Source of the DNA: Episyrphus balteatus
Taxonomy: Eukaryota > Arthropoda > Insecta > Diptera > Syrphidae
Length of the DNA: 64,000 nt
NCBI RefSeq assembly: GCF_945859705.1
Contig: NC_079136.1
Coordinates: forward strand, 1,405,501-1,469,500
Reading direction: 5' to 3'
Shown: piece after piece, positions 37,590 through 49,399 of the stretch
Layout of the letters: every line of letters begins with the position of its first letter
Numbering within the stretch: the first letter of the stretch is position 1
Position numbers and translations under genes: made by a program
Notes under the pieces: generated by a model
Seen by the model: only the letters and a program-made list of their open reading frames with translations
The model's database searches: none
What the model was told of the DNA's origin: nothing

Positions 37590-38225
37590 TTTTTTGTTAG
37601 TTTTTGATGTAATTAAGTCTTACATACATTGTGCAGAAGTTTTATCCTTCTAACGTTCTTCACAAACGGATAAAATGCATTTTTGTATTTAAAAGTTAAT
37701 GCAAATTGTTTCAATGTTTAAAATTGAACGTGTATTTTAAATGCAAGATATGATAATCTGTCATTTTCCCTGAGCCTGAAGACCTTTATCTTGGATATCC
37801 AACCAATAGAACCCAAAATATTGGCTTTTTAAAACATCAATTTCGAGTCTATTTTAAGACTTTTTTTTTCAATTTTTTGTTTGTTTTTTCCTTTTGAAAA
37901 TTTAAAAACAAAATCGTGAAGTGGTTGGCTTAAAAATCTTATATTTTGAGTTCCATTGGTCGGATATTCAAGATTGAGCTTTTAAATCATAGAAAAATTA
38001 CATAAAATCATATTTCATAATTTAATTAAAATAGTAATTCAATTTGCCCTTCTCATATTTGCTCGATGCATTAACAACACTAATATTGCCATATCTTCTA
38101 TTCCAAATGCAATACAACGAAACGGCAAAAGTAAAAAATTTTCCTACGTTATAGTTCTTTCATTTGATACCAATTTCATTACTGGCCGCCAAACGTCCAA
38201 TATGCCCATTCTCCTTTCAAAAACT
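37590..38225 (-). repeat. Partial copy of the CACTG-type nested element interior
   Basis: Runs in reverse relative to 18830-19470. Shared marks are GATGTAATTAAG, GCAGAAGTTTTATCCTT, GGATAAAATGCATTTTTG, CTGTCATTTTCCCTGAG and ATTTGATACCAATTTCATTA. Some motifs occur in inverted orientation within the copy itself, in keeping with the palindromic interior. The CACTG ends are absent. Confidence 0.7.
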
Positions 38226-39215
38226 GAATTTTTATATTGAAATCATGTGATTTTCTCTACGACTTTGACAAACAAGTCCTTCAAACTTTCTCTATTTAAC
38301 CTTAATTTATAAAGACTGTTGAATTAAGAAAAAATAACTCTAAATTTAAATTTTGTACTTTGAAAAAAAAAAACAAGTTTTTTTAAAACTTCTTATTAAA
38401 AAAAGTTCTTTGAAAATGAAACACTTTTTAATTATTTTTATCAAATGTAATACATATTTACATTGTCTTTTTCGAATGAAACAATATTTATGGCCCAAAA
38501 TTTTGAAAAATAAATGCATTTATTTTTCAAAATTTTCAAATTTTCATATTTCAAAATATGCATATTTTGTTTGAAAAAAAAAAATTTAAAAAGCAATGTT
38601 AATGTTAAAAAATTCATTTCAATAACTTTTTTTTCAAAATCTGAGTTTGTCGACCAGTTTTTAAAAACACTTCATTCAACTTTTGATTTTACAAATATAG
38701 TCATAAGCTTGTATTTTTTAAAAAATGTATTATGTTAATATTCTAAGTGTTGCCATTGTTTTGAAATATTTTTTATTTTATATCAACGTGTGAGAAAATT
38801 GCACCTATCGCTTAAACGATATAAATATATATATTTTATTCCTTTAATTCCCTAGACAATCTTTTTTTCGAAAAGAAAATTTTTTTGTTAAAAAAACCTT
38901 CAAATTAAAAAAAAAAAAACACAATACGAAACAGCGTCAATTTTTAACCTACCTATTTCCGACGAACGTTTGCAAAAAAAATCGTCATAATCGGAGCTTT
39001 TCGGCCAGATTCCTAATATTAACATTTTTTTAGCTTTAGTTGCTCCACTAATAACACACAACGGTTTTTTTAAACCTTACCAAAGTTTCTCTAATTACAT
39101 AGGTAAAACAAAACGTTTCTTTTTCTCAAAGAAACTAAATGTTGTTTAGCTTTTTGCTAGAAAATCCTTGTTTGTCATAAACAACTCTCTAGACATGAGC
39201 CGAATTGAATTTATC
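38226..39215. other. Very AT-rich non-coding DNA
   Basis: Nothing recognised. Short Phe/Lys-rich frames at 38353-38738 look like by-products of composition. Confidence 0.5.
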
Positions 39216-39822
39216 AAGGGGCACGGTAGTGCCCAGCCAAGTTCTCTAGCAACTTTGGCACTACACCCTTATTTACAGGAAACAACTCAGGCCATTTTCG
39301 ACCCCCCTCTAACTTCCACACCAAAGATGCTAGAAATTTCAAACTCTCTACATTTGTTGAGCTTGTAAAAACCAAACTCCTCACAAAATTTCAGCCTCCT
39401 ACGATGAGTAGTTTCTGAGATATAGGGCTTCAAAAATCGCAAAAACCGTAACTGACTCACTGACTCACTGACAGATCATCAAAATTATGGAGAACTTCCT
39501 GATATCGTAGAAACTTGAAATTTTACACGGTGATAGGACTTGTGGTGTATACAAAGGAAAAAATCGAAAATTTGAGATTTTCAATTCAGGGGGCGTGGCA
39601 TCCGCCCATTTCCGCTGAATTTTCATCATATATTATAGAGCACTTCTGATTATCGTAGAATCTTAAAATTTGGTAGAATAGTAGAGCTGGTAGTTAATAC
39701 AAAGGAAAAAATTTAAAATTTGAGAATTTCAGGCAGGGGGCATGGCAACCACCCATTTTCACTGAATTTTCATCAAATATAGAGATTTTATATTCTACAG
39801 CCATACCTTGCAAAAAGTAGTG
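39216..39822 (+). repeat. Dispersed repeat, copy B (family shared with 23.4 kb)
   Basis: Begins GGTAGTGCCCAGCCAAGTTC. It contains the doubled ACTGACTCACTGACTCACTG and two tandem units of about 150 bp, each with (G)ATATCGTAGAA/GATTATCGTAGAA, a GGAAAAAAT.GAAAATTTGAGA block and GGGGGC.TGGCA.CC.CCCATTT. Copy A has the same layout, more diverged. It runs directly into the 39.8 kb hairpin. Confidence 0.75.
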
Positions 39823-40170
39823 AAATCACAACAAAAACATTACTGTTAAAAAAAGAGCCAAGTTCTCTTATATTGAAATTATGCTGGCACAAAAAGTACT
39901 GAGATGTAAAAGTGTACCAAGTTCTAAAGTTTGGGTTCAAATTCGTATCAATAAAATTTTGATTGTTTACTTGGCAATTTTTGAAATAACTTTAAAAATC
40001 GATAATTAAGAAAAATTGTCAAGAGAACAATCAAAATTTTATTGACACGAATTTGAACCCAAACTTTAGAACTTGGTACACTTTTACATCTCAGTACTTT
40101 TTGTGCCAGCATAATTTCAATATAAGAGAACTTGGCTCTTTTTTTAACAGTAATGTTTTTGTTGTGATTT
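39823..40170. repeat. Near-perfect long hairpin
   Basis: Arms 39823-39967 and 40026-40170 are 145-bp inverted copies with a single difference by eye. The 58-bp spacer is also partly self-complementary (CTTGGCAATTTTT against AAAAATTGTCAAG). The outer arm sequence (ACATTACTGTTAAAAAAAGAG.CAAGTTCTC) also occurs once, unduplicated and diverged, at about 24170-24210 in copy A. The inverted duplication is therefore specific to this copy and must be recent. Confidence 0.92.
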
Positions 40171-41938
40171 TTCTAAACGAAATCATCTTCTTCCATACAG
40201 AGTCCTGACTTTAAATTGCGTTTTTGTAAAAGTAAATAAAAAATGTACGTTCTTGTTGATTCTCAGTATTTTCAATACCAAAACAAAATATTTTTAATAG
40301 GTAGCTCTTATTTATTTCAACACTCAACTTTTATGTATGATTCATCTTTAAGACGTCAGAACCATTAACAAGTTACACAATTTCATATTTATTGATTGTT
40401 TTAAAAAATTTCAACTGAAAATATCAATGAAATCCCCCCAAAGGAATTATGAGAGTTTTTTTTTATGAATTTATCATTAAAAACAACATAAACTGCAGAA
40501 ATAATAAAGCGACCATCAACATGAGAACTTTTTCAACAAAAAAACTAGGAAGTTATATGTTTTTATTATTTCAGAATCTGGAACTGGAACTGGATGTATG
40601 CCAGCTCAGTGCCAGCTTAGTTCTATAAACAATGAAATTTACGAGCATATATCAGGAAATAAAAAAGCACCATTAATTGCCTTCCTTGGGAAATAAAAAC
40701 GGATATGCAAAGAGATACAGTTTTTATGTAGATATATATAAAATAAACAGGGTGAACTAATTGTATACTGAATCTATCTACGAAGCTACTTAAAGAAAAA
40801 AGGATGTCAACCCCTTGCATGGGACAATGCACCCGAAAACATACACAAAAAAAAAGAAGAAATAAGCAGCAATTGATCATTTTCATAAATCAGATAAAAT
40901 TTTCTTTTATATTGTGTCATCTTCCTCTTTGTTTACTTAGCAGCAAAGCAACAACAACACAAAAAACTGATTTTCCCCCGAAAAAAAAGGACATTATATT
41001 ACTTGTACAAGAATAATGGCTTCATTGAAGCTCGACTTCCTGCTACGAGAGAGTGTCCCAAGTGCCCTTATAAATCAAATTGTAGTTCTTGTTGTGAGCT
41101 GTCCCCTGCTGGGGTGTATAATTGAGCGTCTGAAATATTATACTCTCTAATATATACCTAATTTGCAATACTTACATTTCTGTTTTTTTTTATTTTCTTC
41201 CTTCTAAATGATTTCCTAATTCTTCCACTTGGTTGGCGGTTGTCTTCCAGGAGCGGATATGGAGAGGGTGACAATGGGTATTATTTTCGATTGAATGAAG
41301 GATTTTAATAAGTTACAAAAAGATTGCAGAGAAAGTAAATCAAGAAATTCCTTTGAAGTAAAATAGGTTTTACTAATACAAACAAGACTTCAAGCGAAAA
41401 AAAATTAGTTTTGAATTTAAGACCCTCAAACATTATTTTTTCGTTTTTTTTTCATGAAAAAAGCTTTTGATCACACTTTTTTTTGTATTGCTCTTTGTTC
41501 AAAGACAACTGATCCTAGATTTCAAACACTCTTTTAAGGATGAAAAAACGTATTTCATTTCGATTGAGACCCCCGACTTCTAACTAGCCTTATAAGCCTC
41601 AATTTGCTTTCCTATTTTTATTAATGCCTTTATGCTTACAAAAGTTTCCCACTAAACTGTCAAAAAAAAGACTGGAAAGGTTCATTCCTATGGTATTGTA
41701 AACTAAGCGTTACTACCGTTTTTTGAGAATGAGAGATTTTCAAGAATAAATTAGACCCGAAATCTTTCTCCGCCCTTGGGAACATTGCAAAAGTAATTTG
41801 AATCCGTTTTCAACGCCATCTATAAAATATCACAGAAACAAAATACCGACAAAAATGAAGATTTCGTTGTGTGTCGGTTCTGGTAATACCAGTTGTCCGC
41901 ATAATCCTTTCTAGGAGAGTGTACAGTGTACAATGTAC
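40171..41938. other. Unique-looking non-coding DNA
   Basis: No supported gene. A 44-codon frame starting ATGGCTTCATTGAAGCTC (about 41016) has good composition but no domain or splice support. Confidence 0.4.
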
Positions 41939-41939
41939 A

Positions 41940-42240
41940 TTAGGGTGGGTCAATAAAATCGAAATTCTTTTTTTTTGATTTGGTACTCCGAAAAATCGAT
42001 TGCTAGACACCTCCAGAATATACACAACAAATATGAGCTCTTAATATTAATGGGAAGGTCCTCCGCTTCGCAATTTTCCATTTTTACATCAAGCTTCTAC
42101 TAAAAAAAAAATCATTTCAAATCGATTTTTTAGCAAATTTCTTTTCATATTCTTGTAGGAAATTGAACGCTCTACAAAAAAGGCCTTGTACACTTTTTTT
42201 GTTAATCTAACCGTTTAATAGATATTTGAGGTCCAAAAAT
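41940..42240. repeat. GGGTGGGTCAA repeat start
   Basis: TTAGGGTGGGTCAATAAAATCGAAATT at its start resembles a repeat motif common in insect genomes. It passes into GAACGCTCTACAAAAA, shared with the 4.5-5.3 kb foldback, and then into the inverted repeats below. A matching opposite end was not found. Confidence 0.4.
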
Positions 42241-42705
42241 CAAATTGATTGCTTTAACCGTTTAGAAGATATTCGTATCCAAACCTATGCCCACTGATCT
42301 CAGTAGTTTTTTTATGACTCGTATGCATTGCGATTTGGATACGATTATCTTCTAAACGGTTAAAGCAATCAATTTGATTCCAAGAAATTTTTTATAGAAC
42401 GTTTAAGAAAATAATGAATTTCCAGTGAATTAGAAAATTTTGAAAAGTAAAAAATGTTTTTATAATTTTTTTAACTTTGACCTCGAATATCTTTAGAATG
42501 GTTAGATTTATGAAAAAAGTTAATAAGACATTTTTTGTGGAATAATCTATTTACTAAAAGAATATGTCTTGTGCGTTTGATTATTATAATTTTTCAATTT
42601 GTTACAAAATTAAGAACAAAAAACGAACTTTTAAAGATTTTCGCGATTTTTGGACCTCAAATATCTATTAAACGGTTAGATAAACAAAAAAAAGTGTGCA
42701 AGGTT
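42186..42705. repeat. Nested inverted repeats
   Basis: An inner hairpin at 42240-42376 has about 43-bp arms containing GCTTTAACCGTTTAGAAGAT. It sits within a wider inverted pair: ATCTAACCGTTTAATAGATATTTGAGGTCC near 42195 against its complement near 42650. The four CCGTTTA(A/G)(T/A)AGAT motifs suggest an older duplicated unit. Confidence 0.7.
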
Positions 42706-42847
42706 TTTATTTCAATAAAAAGTAGAATACCTAGTACAAAAAATCAATAAATAAAAACAATTGTTTCCCTCATGAAATCTGGTAAAAAGTTAACTTTTTC
42801 TCAAGTTGTAAAGGTCCACAAAAGAGAGAAAAATTTTTTTAACACAA

Positions 42848-43090
42848 TCGATACCTTCCCGTAAGAATGTATTAAGCAACATTTTTTTCGTAAATGACTT
42901 TTTGATGTGGAAAAATACTGTGAGTTAAGAGCTAAGTACCATTTTGGTTGTTCTATCATGCATGCAAATGAAACTAGAGAAAATAAAATTGTGCAGCCCA
43001 TAAATTTCCTCACAGAATAATTTTGTTTTTTGCGTTTCCTGAACAATTTTAGAAAAAATGTCGCTTCATATTCTTACGGGAAGGTTTCGA
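42848..43090. repeat. Hairpin with TCGA.ACCTTCCCGTAAGAAT ends
   Basis: Left arm 42848-42888 (TCGATACCTTCCCGTAAGAA, then GCAACATTTTTTT) pairs with the right arm 43053-43090. The unit is about 243 bp and resembles a small MITE. No clear target duplication. Confidence 0.65.
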
Positions 43091-43179
43091 CATGTTTTAA
43101 AGTTATTTTTTGATACTGAATCTAATGACATGAAAATCAACAGGATTGCTCCTAGAAAATTTATTGCCCATAAAACGTA

Positions 43180-44352
43180 AAGGTGCTTGTTTTTTTGATT
43201 GCATATATAACAGGTCAAATATATAAACTAAACCCATTACCTAGAAGAAAATGATTCTACACTTGGGAGCAAAAAAAAAACGGAATCAAATAAAAACAAA
43301 AATTGCAATGGATAAAATATGTTTTCTTCAAAGTCTCATGGTCTCATTTTAAAGCTTGAATTTTTTACTTCAAATTGTTGGGAAAAGTATTAGCGCTATT
43401 TGCCAATTAATGGCACTTCATTTTTGTAATGTTAAAATATTCCAAAGGAGTTATTCTCTGTTTTAATTTCAGTCTTTTTTTCCTAACATGCTTCATTTAT
43501 GTTAATTTGATCTTTTTAAGGTGAACAAATTTTTAAGTTCATTTACTTAAAGCTTTTGTTTCAAGCTTTTGAACGGTACAGTTAACATTTATGTATGTAT
43601 GTCAACATCCTGATCAATTTTATCGTTTTTACAGAACGCAGTTTGATTCCATATTTTTTTTGCTCCTAAATGTATTATGAAATTCGGGATATCGGGATGA
43701 AGGTTTTAGATAAAACAGTGAAAGAGAATAAAGTTCTGAGAAATATTTTTTAGTGAAATGCTGTTTTTTTTTTTTTTTTTTAATCCGCAATAAGTCCGAT
43801 AAAATCAGTGGTATAAATGAAACACTTGCGAGCCTTATTAAAAATGGTGCATTTGCCATAGAAACTACGAAAAAAATAAGTCTATAAATTTTTTCATTTC
43901 AGAGGGTGTTTTTTTAGATGTAGGTAAAATATAGGTAGGTTTATTGCTCAGTAATAATAATGGTTCCCGATTGAAATTCAGCAAATTATGTTACATTTAT
44001 AAGATTGGAAGAAAGAATCTAAAGTTTAAAGGGTGTTTTTTTTTATTGGAAATAAAAATTGATTAACCTGCCTTATGAAATTTGATAATAAAATTACATT
44101 TGGGATAGGCAAGATAAAGAGATTTCATAAAATAATTTTGGATGAAAAGGTGTTTTTTTTTCGAAGGAGGAGTACATTCTGTAATAAGTCCCAAAAAGCT
44201 AATGATTCGTTAAGAATGGTTAATGGGAACAAAAATAAAATAAAATTTCGGCGAAAGGGTGATTTTTTTCAGTGAATAAAACAAACCACCTCCGAATTGA
44301 ATTTTCGTTCAAAACCTCTTGATTTTCCTTGCCCGAAAAAAAACACCCTTTC
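43180..44352. repeat. AGGGTGTTTTTTTT repeat cluster 1
   Basis: Shares ordered blocks with 50640-52330: GGTGCTTGTTTTTT, CGCAATAAGTCCGATAAAAT, ACGAAAAAAATAAGTCTATA and repeated GGGTGTTTTTTTT marks near 43908, 44031, 44150, 44261 and (inverted) 44342. Spacing between marks is roughly 80-125 bp. It looks like a short-period tandem unit inside a mobile element with AGGGTGTTTT ends. Confidence 0.6.
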
Positions 44353-44635
44353 ATTTAAAATAATTGTATGGTCTCCATAGATACTTGTATCTTATCTTAA
44401 AACAATTTAAGGACATTTAGTGAGAAAATGGTAAAGAGTTAAAATGTAGTGTAATCAATTGAAAACTCAAATAGAAGTTAGGGACCTGAGTAAATTTTTC
44501 AGAAAACGCGTATATCGTAGATTTTGAAATAATCAGTTAGTAGATCGTGCTAATCCTTAGATTGAAGAAGGTACCTAATCCATACTTTTTTGTTTGTTGT
44601 GATGTTAGTTTCAGAACTCATTGATTTAATATTGA
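44353..44635. other. Non-coding DNA
   Basis: Nothing recognised. Confidence 0.4.
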
Positions 44636-44639
44636 TTAA

Positions 44640-46218
44640 CCCTTAACCACCTACCTGCGCACAGTGGGGAAAAGGCGGAAAAAACCCAACTTTCGGAAGT
44701 ACGATTTATTTTGATACTGCACGTGTTTCTAACAGTAAATTAGTTGAAGAATCAGAAAATGAAAACTGTTTTTCAAAAAAAAAAATTGTGGGCCTGGAGG
44801 TTATCGCTCAAAGTTGAAAAATAGTGAAAACTGATAAAAATACAAGTAGTTTCAAAATGATCCATTTACCGTATAATTTCAAGGTTTGAACCAACTTTTT
44901 TTGTAAATGGGCTTAAAATAAATTGACAAACAATATGGTACACTAGTTTAGCGAAAAAGAATTGAATACGATTTTTTTGACAAAAAACATTCCATTTTAG
45001 TGACTTTTTATGTTCACATAAGGTTTTAACTACTTCCTCTGTTTGCCTCTGTTGGCGAATAGGTTTCGTTAGATAATGTTAAATCTCAGCAATAGTTTTC
45101 AAAAAAAATCTCACCCGAAGACGTCCGTATTCGGTTTTTATAGCAATTCCAATCTGAAAAAGTCATTCAAAAAAGCAAAAAAAAAAAAAAATAAGGTAAA
45201 AAAGAAATATGCAGCTATTTTCGCCAGACAAATCTTTCAAAATGTATTTTGGTATGCTGAATCTGAATGTGAAGTCCGTTTTGCTAAACAGCCCAAAATT
45301 TTTGATAAGATTGCAAAAAAAAATTTTAAACCCACAATTTTAAAGTTTTTCCCAATTTAGTCGCTGTTGGGATCAGGAGTTTGTGTTAATGAAACCTGCA
45401 TTGTACATTTACCTATTAAAACAAATGTTTTTTTCACTAAGCCACTTTTTTGACTTTATTTATAACTATCGGAATCGGAATACAGTAAAACTGGTTATTT
45501 GAAGCCTCTCTTATCTTTAGTTCCACTTGTTTCCAAAAAAAGGATGGAATGATTTGATGGAATGTTCCGCTAATTGAAGGAAAAGTTTAGGCTTGGTAGC
45601 CGTTTAAATTTTAGAACTAACCAAGGAAAAAAAAGTTCCAAAAAAGTTAAATTTTGAAAAAATGCCATACCTACCGTTTTTGGATATTTTTCCTTTTTTG
45701 AAAATTTTTGATTTTTTTTTTTTTGATTTATGTAAAATTTAAACGGTATTTATGAATAAAATGTTCAAATTAACTCAAAAGAATTTGATTTTTCTAAAAA
45801 AGCGATTGGAAGTACCTAAGTCATTTACAGCTGCAAAAATTTGATTTCAGATTTTTTAATATAATTTTTTTCTGAGTGGACGTAGTCATTGATGTAGGTT
45901 TGTCTTGCTATTAGCTACCTTTCCTGCAAATTTCATGAAAATTGGTTCAGTAGTTTAGTCTTAATTGAGTTTTTTCCGGTCTCCCATACAAGATGCCCCA
46001 CTGTGCTGCGGTCTCACAGACCACAACGGAAAGATTGTGAATTTTGGTGCCTTGTAATTTTGTTGAAGATTTTTTGTATATTACATTTTTTATTTTTATT
46101 TAGGTAATTCTTTGATATGTTAGTTTATAAGAATGAATACGAAGAATTCGAAATTTTAGGTTCCTACTGTTACAGAGCTCACAGTCAGTGACCCATATAG
46201 AGGGTAGGTGGTTAAGGG
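44640..46218. mobile_element. piggyBac-like non-autonomous element
   Basis: Flanked exactly by TTAA (44636-44639 and 46219-46222). Both ends are a perfect 16-bp inverted repeat CCCTTAACCACCTACC. Subterminal CACAGTGGGG (about 44660) and its complement CCCCACTGTG (about 45995) form an internal inverted pair. TTAA targets and CCC-starting ends with internal inverted repeats are hallmarks of piggyBac. The 1579-bp interior has no DDD transposase. Its 94-codon Lys-rich frame (45076-45360) shows no family resemblance. A pogo-like end (TACAGTAAAACTGGTTAT) lies at 45481, probably another nested fragment. Confidence 0.88.
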
Positions 46219-46222
46219 TTAA

Positions 46223-49010
46223 GGAAATCAAGTTTTGAAACCGGTCAAAAATAACACGCATAAGTCGAAATACCGAAATCATCAACAGTTAAAGATTTTA
46301 AAACAGACCGCATGCAAAAAAAAAAAAAACAAACAAACAAAAAGATTAATAAAATAAAAAACATACCCCTCCCTTTTAAAGAAAAATCAATCCTATCTAG
46401 GTCCGGTCTTGTTTATCGTTTGATGTTGCGACCTCAAAACAAATTGGCTAGACTGATGTGAGTTTCTCTTGTTTTAGGGATGAAAAAAAAACGCAATCGG
46501 ATTTAATTTTATTTTTTTTTTTTTTATTTTTACTTTGTCTTCCATCTCATCGTCTCCCAGTTGTTGTTAAATGGAAAACAATCACATTGATTTCAATTTC
46601 AATTGCTACATCGAGTGAACACTGAACAATGAACAATACAATAGAGTACAGGGTGGTAGTTATACCTACACCTTTTTTTACTTTTTTTTTTTTGCGTAAT
46701 TCCTAATCTGACCTCATTCAGCGTGTAACCTCTTTTGTTTACTACATCGTCAAAACATTCTCTTTTATATTTTTGCAGCTTGTCATTGTCACCCCTAAAG
46801 GATTTATCTCCAACCATTTTTTTTTGTTTCTATTTGTTTGTCTATTTAATGCATTAAGGTATACTTGCCAACACAAAAAGTAGGCCATACGCACCAATAA
46901 ACAAAAGGCTAAAAGACTTTAGGGTATAACTTTAGCTACATATCGTAAAAAGGGAAATATACAAAAAAAAAATAGGCAACAATGTATAAACAGAGCATGT
47001 AATTTCGGCTTCGGCTCGGCACCCTAATTTGAAAGGAGGGTTTTTTGATGATATCCTGTCGTGAGTATTTTTTGTGTTTTGATTAAGTCTCACGACCTGC
47101 AACTATTACAACTTTTTTTGTGTTTGTGTAAAAAGGTTTTATAACACCGAAATTTCACTTTTTTTTATTTCAAACACGTAGGAACAAAAAAAAATTTGGA
47201 ATTCAAGAAGAAGAAAAAACGTGTGCCCTGTAAAGTGCGTTATTTAGTGGCATAGGCACTGGGTTTACAAACTCACACATGTCATCTTTTTTTTAGAGAC
47301 ATGGCTTTTATGCGAGATATTAACAAGAGTTGCTGCAAAAGTCATTATGAGATTAAGGGATTACACAAATGGGTTTGATGCTGGGCTTGGATTTAAAAGG
47401 ATATAATAATCCATCCAGCAGTGTTTGCTTGCAAAGCTGAGGCATCAAAATTTTGTGTTTGCTTGAGTTGAGGTTTCATTAAAATTCCGCTGTTTCAAAA
47501 ATATTGACTGCCTTGGTGGTTTTCCTCTTTGTAGGAATTCCTTTCTACTCCTACGTACATTTATCTTCTTTTTTTTCTTGTTTGTGTATGAATATGATGA
47601 CGATGACGAGATGAGAATGATCCTATCCTTGTAAGAACACATAAGCAGTTTGTCATCCTTGTCATCAACATTTTTGTTCAACCTTCAACCATTAACTGGG
47701 AGGCAAAGAATTTAAATTGGTGTTTTTTTTTTTTTTTGTTCTTCTCGTTATTTTCTTTGTAAGGCTGTCTACGAGAAAATATTTTGCGGGAGATTAAATG
47801 TTGACAAAAAGAGAAAATTTAGAAGAATAGAGCAAAGTTCTTTCATTAAATGCGTTTGTTTTATGTTTAGAATGTTTTTAACTTGAGTTTATTTTAATCT
47901 TTTATGTTCTTAGAAAGGTTTTTATAACCAAGGCCTTGGTTTATTTATTACAGTTTAATGAGCTAAGTTTTAGTGATGGTTGCATAGTAAAAGTCAGGTT
48001 GACTCATTTGTGGTTGTCGAAGTCTAGTGAAAGTTGTGCGGTGTAGCTAAGACAGCAGAAATGTAAAAAAAACCGCTGTTACATTGTTTGCAGTTGAAGT
48101 TCTAATAACGCATTATCTTTTATATAAAATTACACTTTAATATTTCCTGCGCCCTTAAAAAGGCACTGTCCTTAAATCTGTACCATACATTGTACCTACA
48201 TACATGTTCGGTAGCCTTGGAGGAGGCGGTAGATAATAATGAATGATTCGAATTTTCAAATAAAATTTGTGGCGACTACTGTTGTAAACTAGTATATAGT
48301 GTAGCACTTTCAATAATCTTCATGGAAAGAGGAAATGTTAACGAATACTGAATGATCTTTTAGAATTTAGATGATCTGCTGGATTGTCCTTATTGTTCGA
48401 TATTATCATCTCGATATCGAATGGTGGGTTTTACCGAGTTCACCTCAGAAAGAGGCGGTAAGCTTCCCAGTTTTAAAATTTTCCATTTCTGAACCCTTGT
48501 GTTTTTTTCATTTGCTTCTATCTTTCTTATAACTTCGCGGTCGTTTTTGAAATACACTTTATTTGTTTTTGGGGACCCATCTGTTAGGAAAAGTCTTTCC
48601 CGAAAGTTTGCCCACACTAGACAGTCTTTTAATAATGTTGAAATTAAATATGTAGTTTTATTTTTTAGTCGGCATTTCAAAAAATATTATTTATTTTTTC
48701 TGGGGTTCCAATACATTTCATTTTCCCAAAAGCAACAGTAATCGCAGGGACTCCGGCACTTCTGTTCCTTGTTGGTGGTTCAGGTCCTATAGATAAGTAG
48801 ATATAAGCTTCGTGAAGCTAGAACTCTGACCTTAAATTTTTTTAACCACACTTGTCTAATTCATCTGTCCACCTTTTGTTCACCCAAAATTTTTGTTTTT
48901 ACAAATTTCAAAACAATTTAAGACCCAATTTTTTTGAAAAATCGTCTAAAACTACTATAATTTTCAGTTAGTAAATGGTCCAAAAAAATAAATGGTTTTA
49001 TTTCTTATTT
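46223..49010. other. Unique-looking non-coding DNA
   Basis: No supported gene. A minus-strand frame of 96 codons (48390-48680) has protein-like composition but no recognised domain. Poly-A/T tracts occur near 46320, 46510 and 47730. Confidence 0.4.
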
Positions 49011-49162
49011 AGTGATTCAATTAGAGGAAACTAAGAAACAAAATATTCATATAAATATATTTGAATAAAATTAAAATATTTGCGTTAAGATTGTCACATA
49101 TACAAAAAGTTACGCATACGGCACAGTGACCTTCTTAGTTTCCTCCAATAAATTAATCACTG
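49011..49162. mobile_element. 152-bp hairpin MITE
   Basis: AGTGATTCAATTAGAGGAAACTAAGAA on the left pairs with the complement on the right (GAGGAAACTAAGAAGG with AGTGATTAATTTATTG outside it). The ends are about 25-30 bp with a small gap. The interior is AT-rich and non-coding. Confidence 0.65.
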
Positions 49163-49397
49163 ACTGAACAGTAAAACCATCTGAATTTTTTTCACCATTA
49201 ACAAACTGAAAACTACACGGTTTTAGATTCAAAATTTTGACTGAGGGGCTTAACAAAGTTGCATAATTTTATTTTTTTTTTAATACCCAAAAAACACCTC
49301 AAATCATAAAAATCGAAAACATAAAAAATTGGCTTGGATTAGGTCGTCCTTTTTTGTATATATCCAATGTAGAGTTCTTATCTTTTTTTTTTTATTA
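49163..49397. other. Non-coding DNA
   Basis: Nothing recognised. Confidence 0.4.
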
Positions 49398-49399
49398 TA

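Noticed and set aside
45076..45360. 94-codon Lys-rich frame inside the piggyBac-like element
   Set aside because: Too short and lacks any transposase feature, so not called as a transposase remnant.
46599..46817. 72-codon minus-strand frame with a charged N-terminal half
   Set aside because: Second half is Lys/Arg low complexity from poly-T DNA; no recognised motif.
48390..48680. 96-codon minus-strand frame with protein-like composition
   Set aside because: No family resemblance I can name, no flanking exon, and an overlapping plus-strand frame. A homology search giving a conserved hit would change this.
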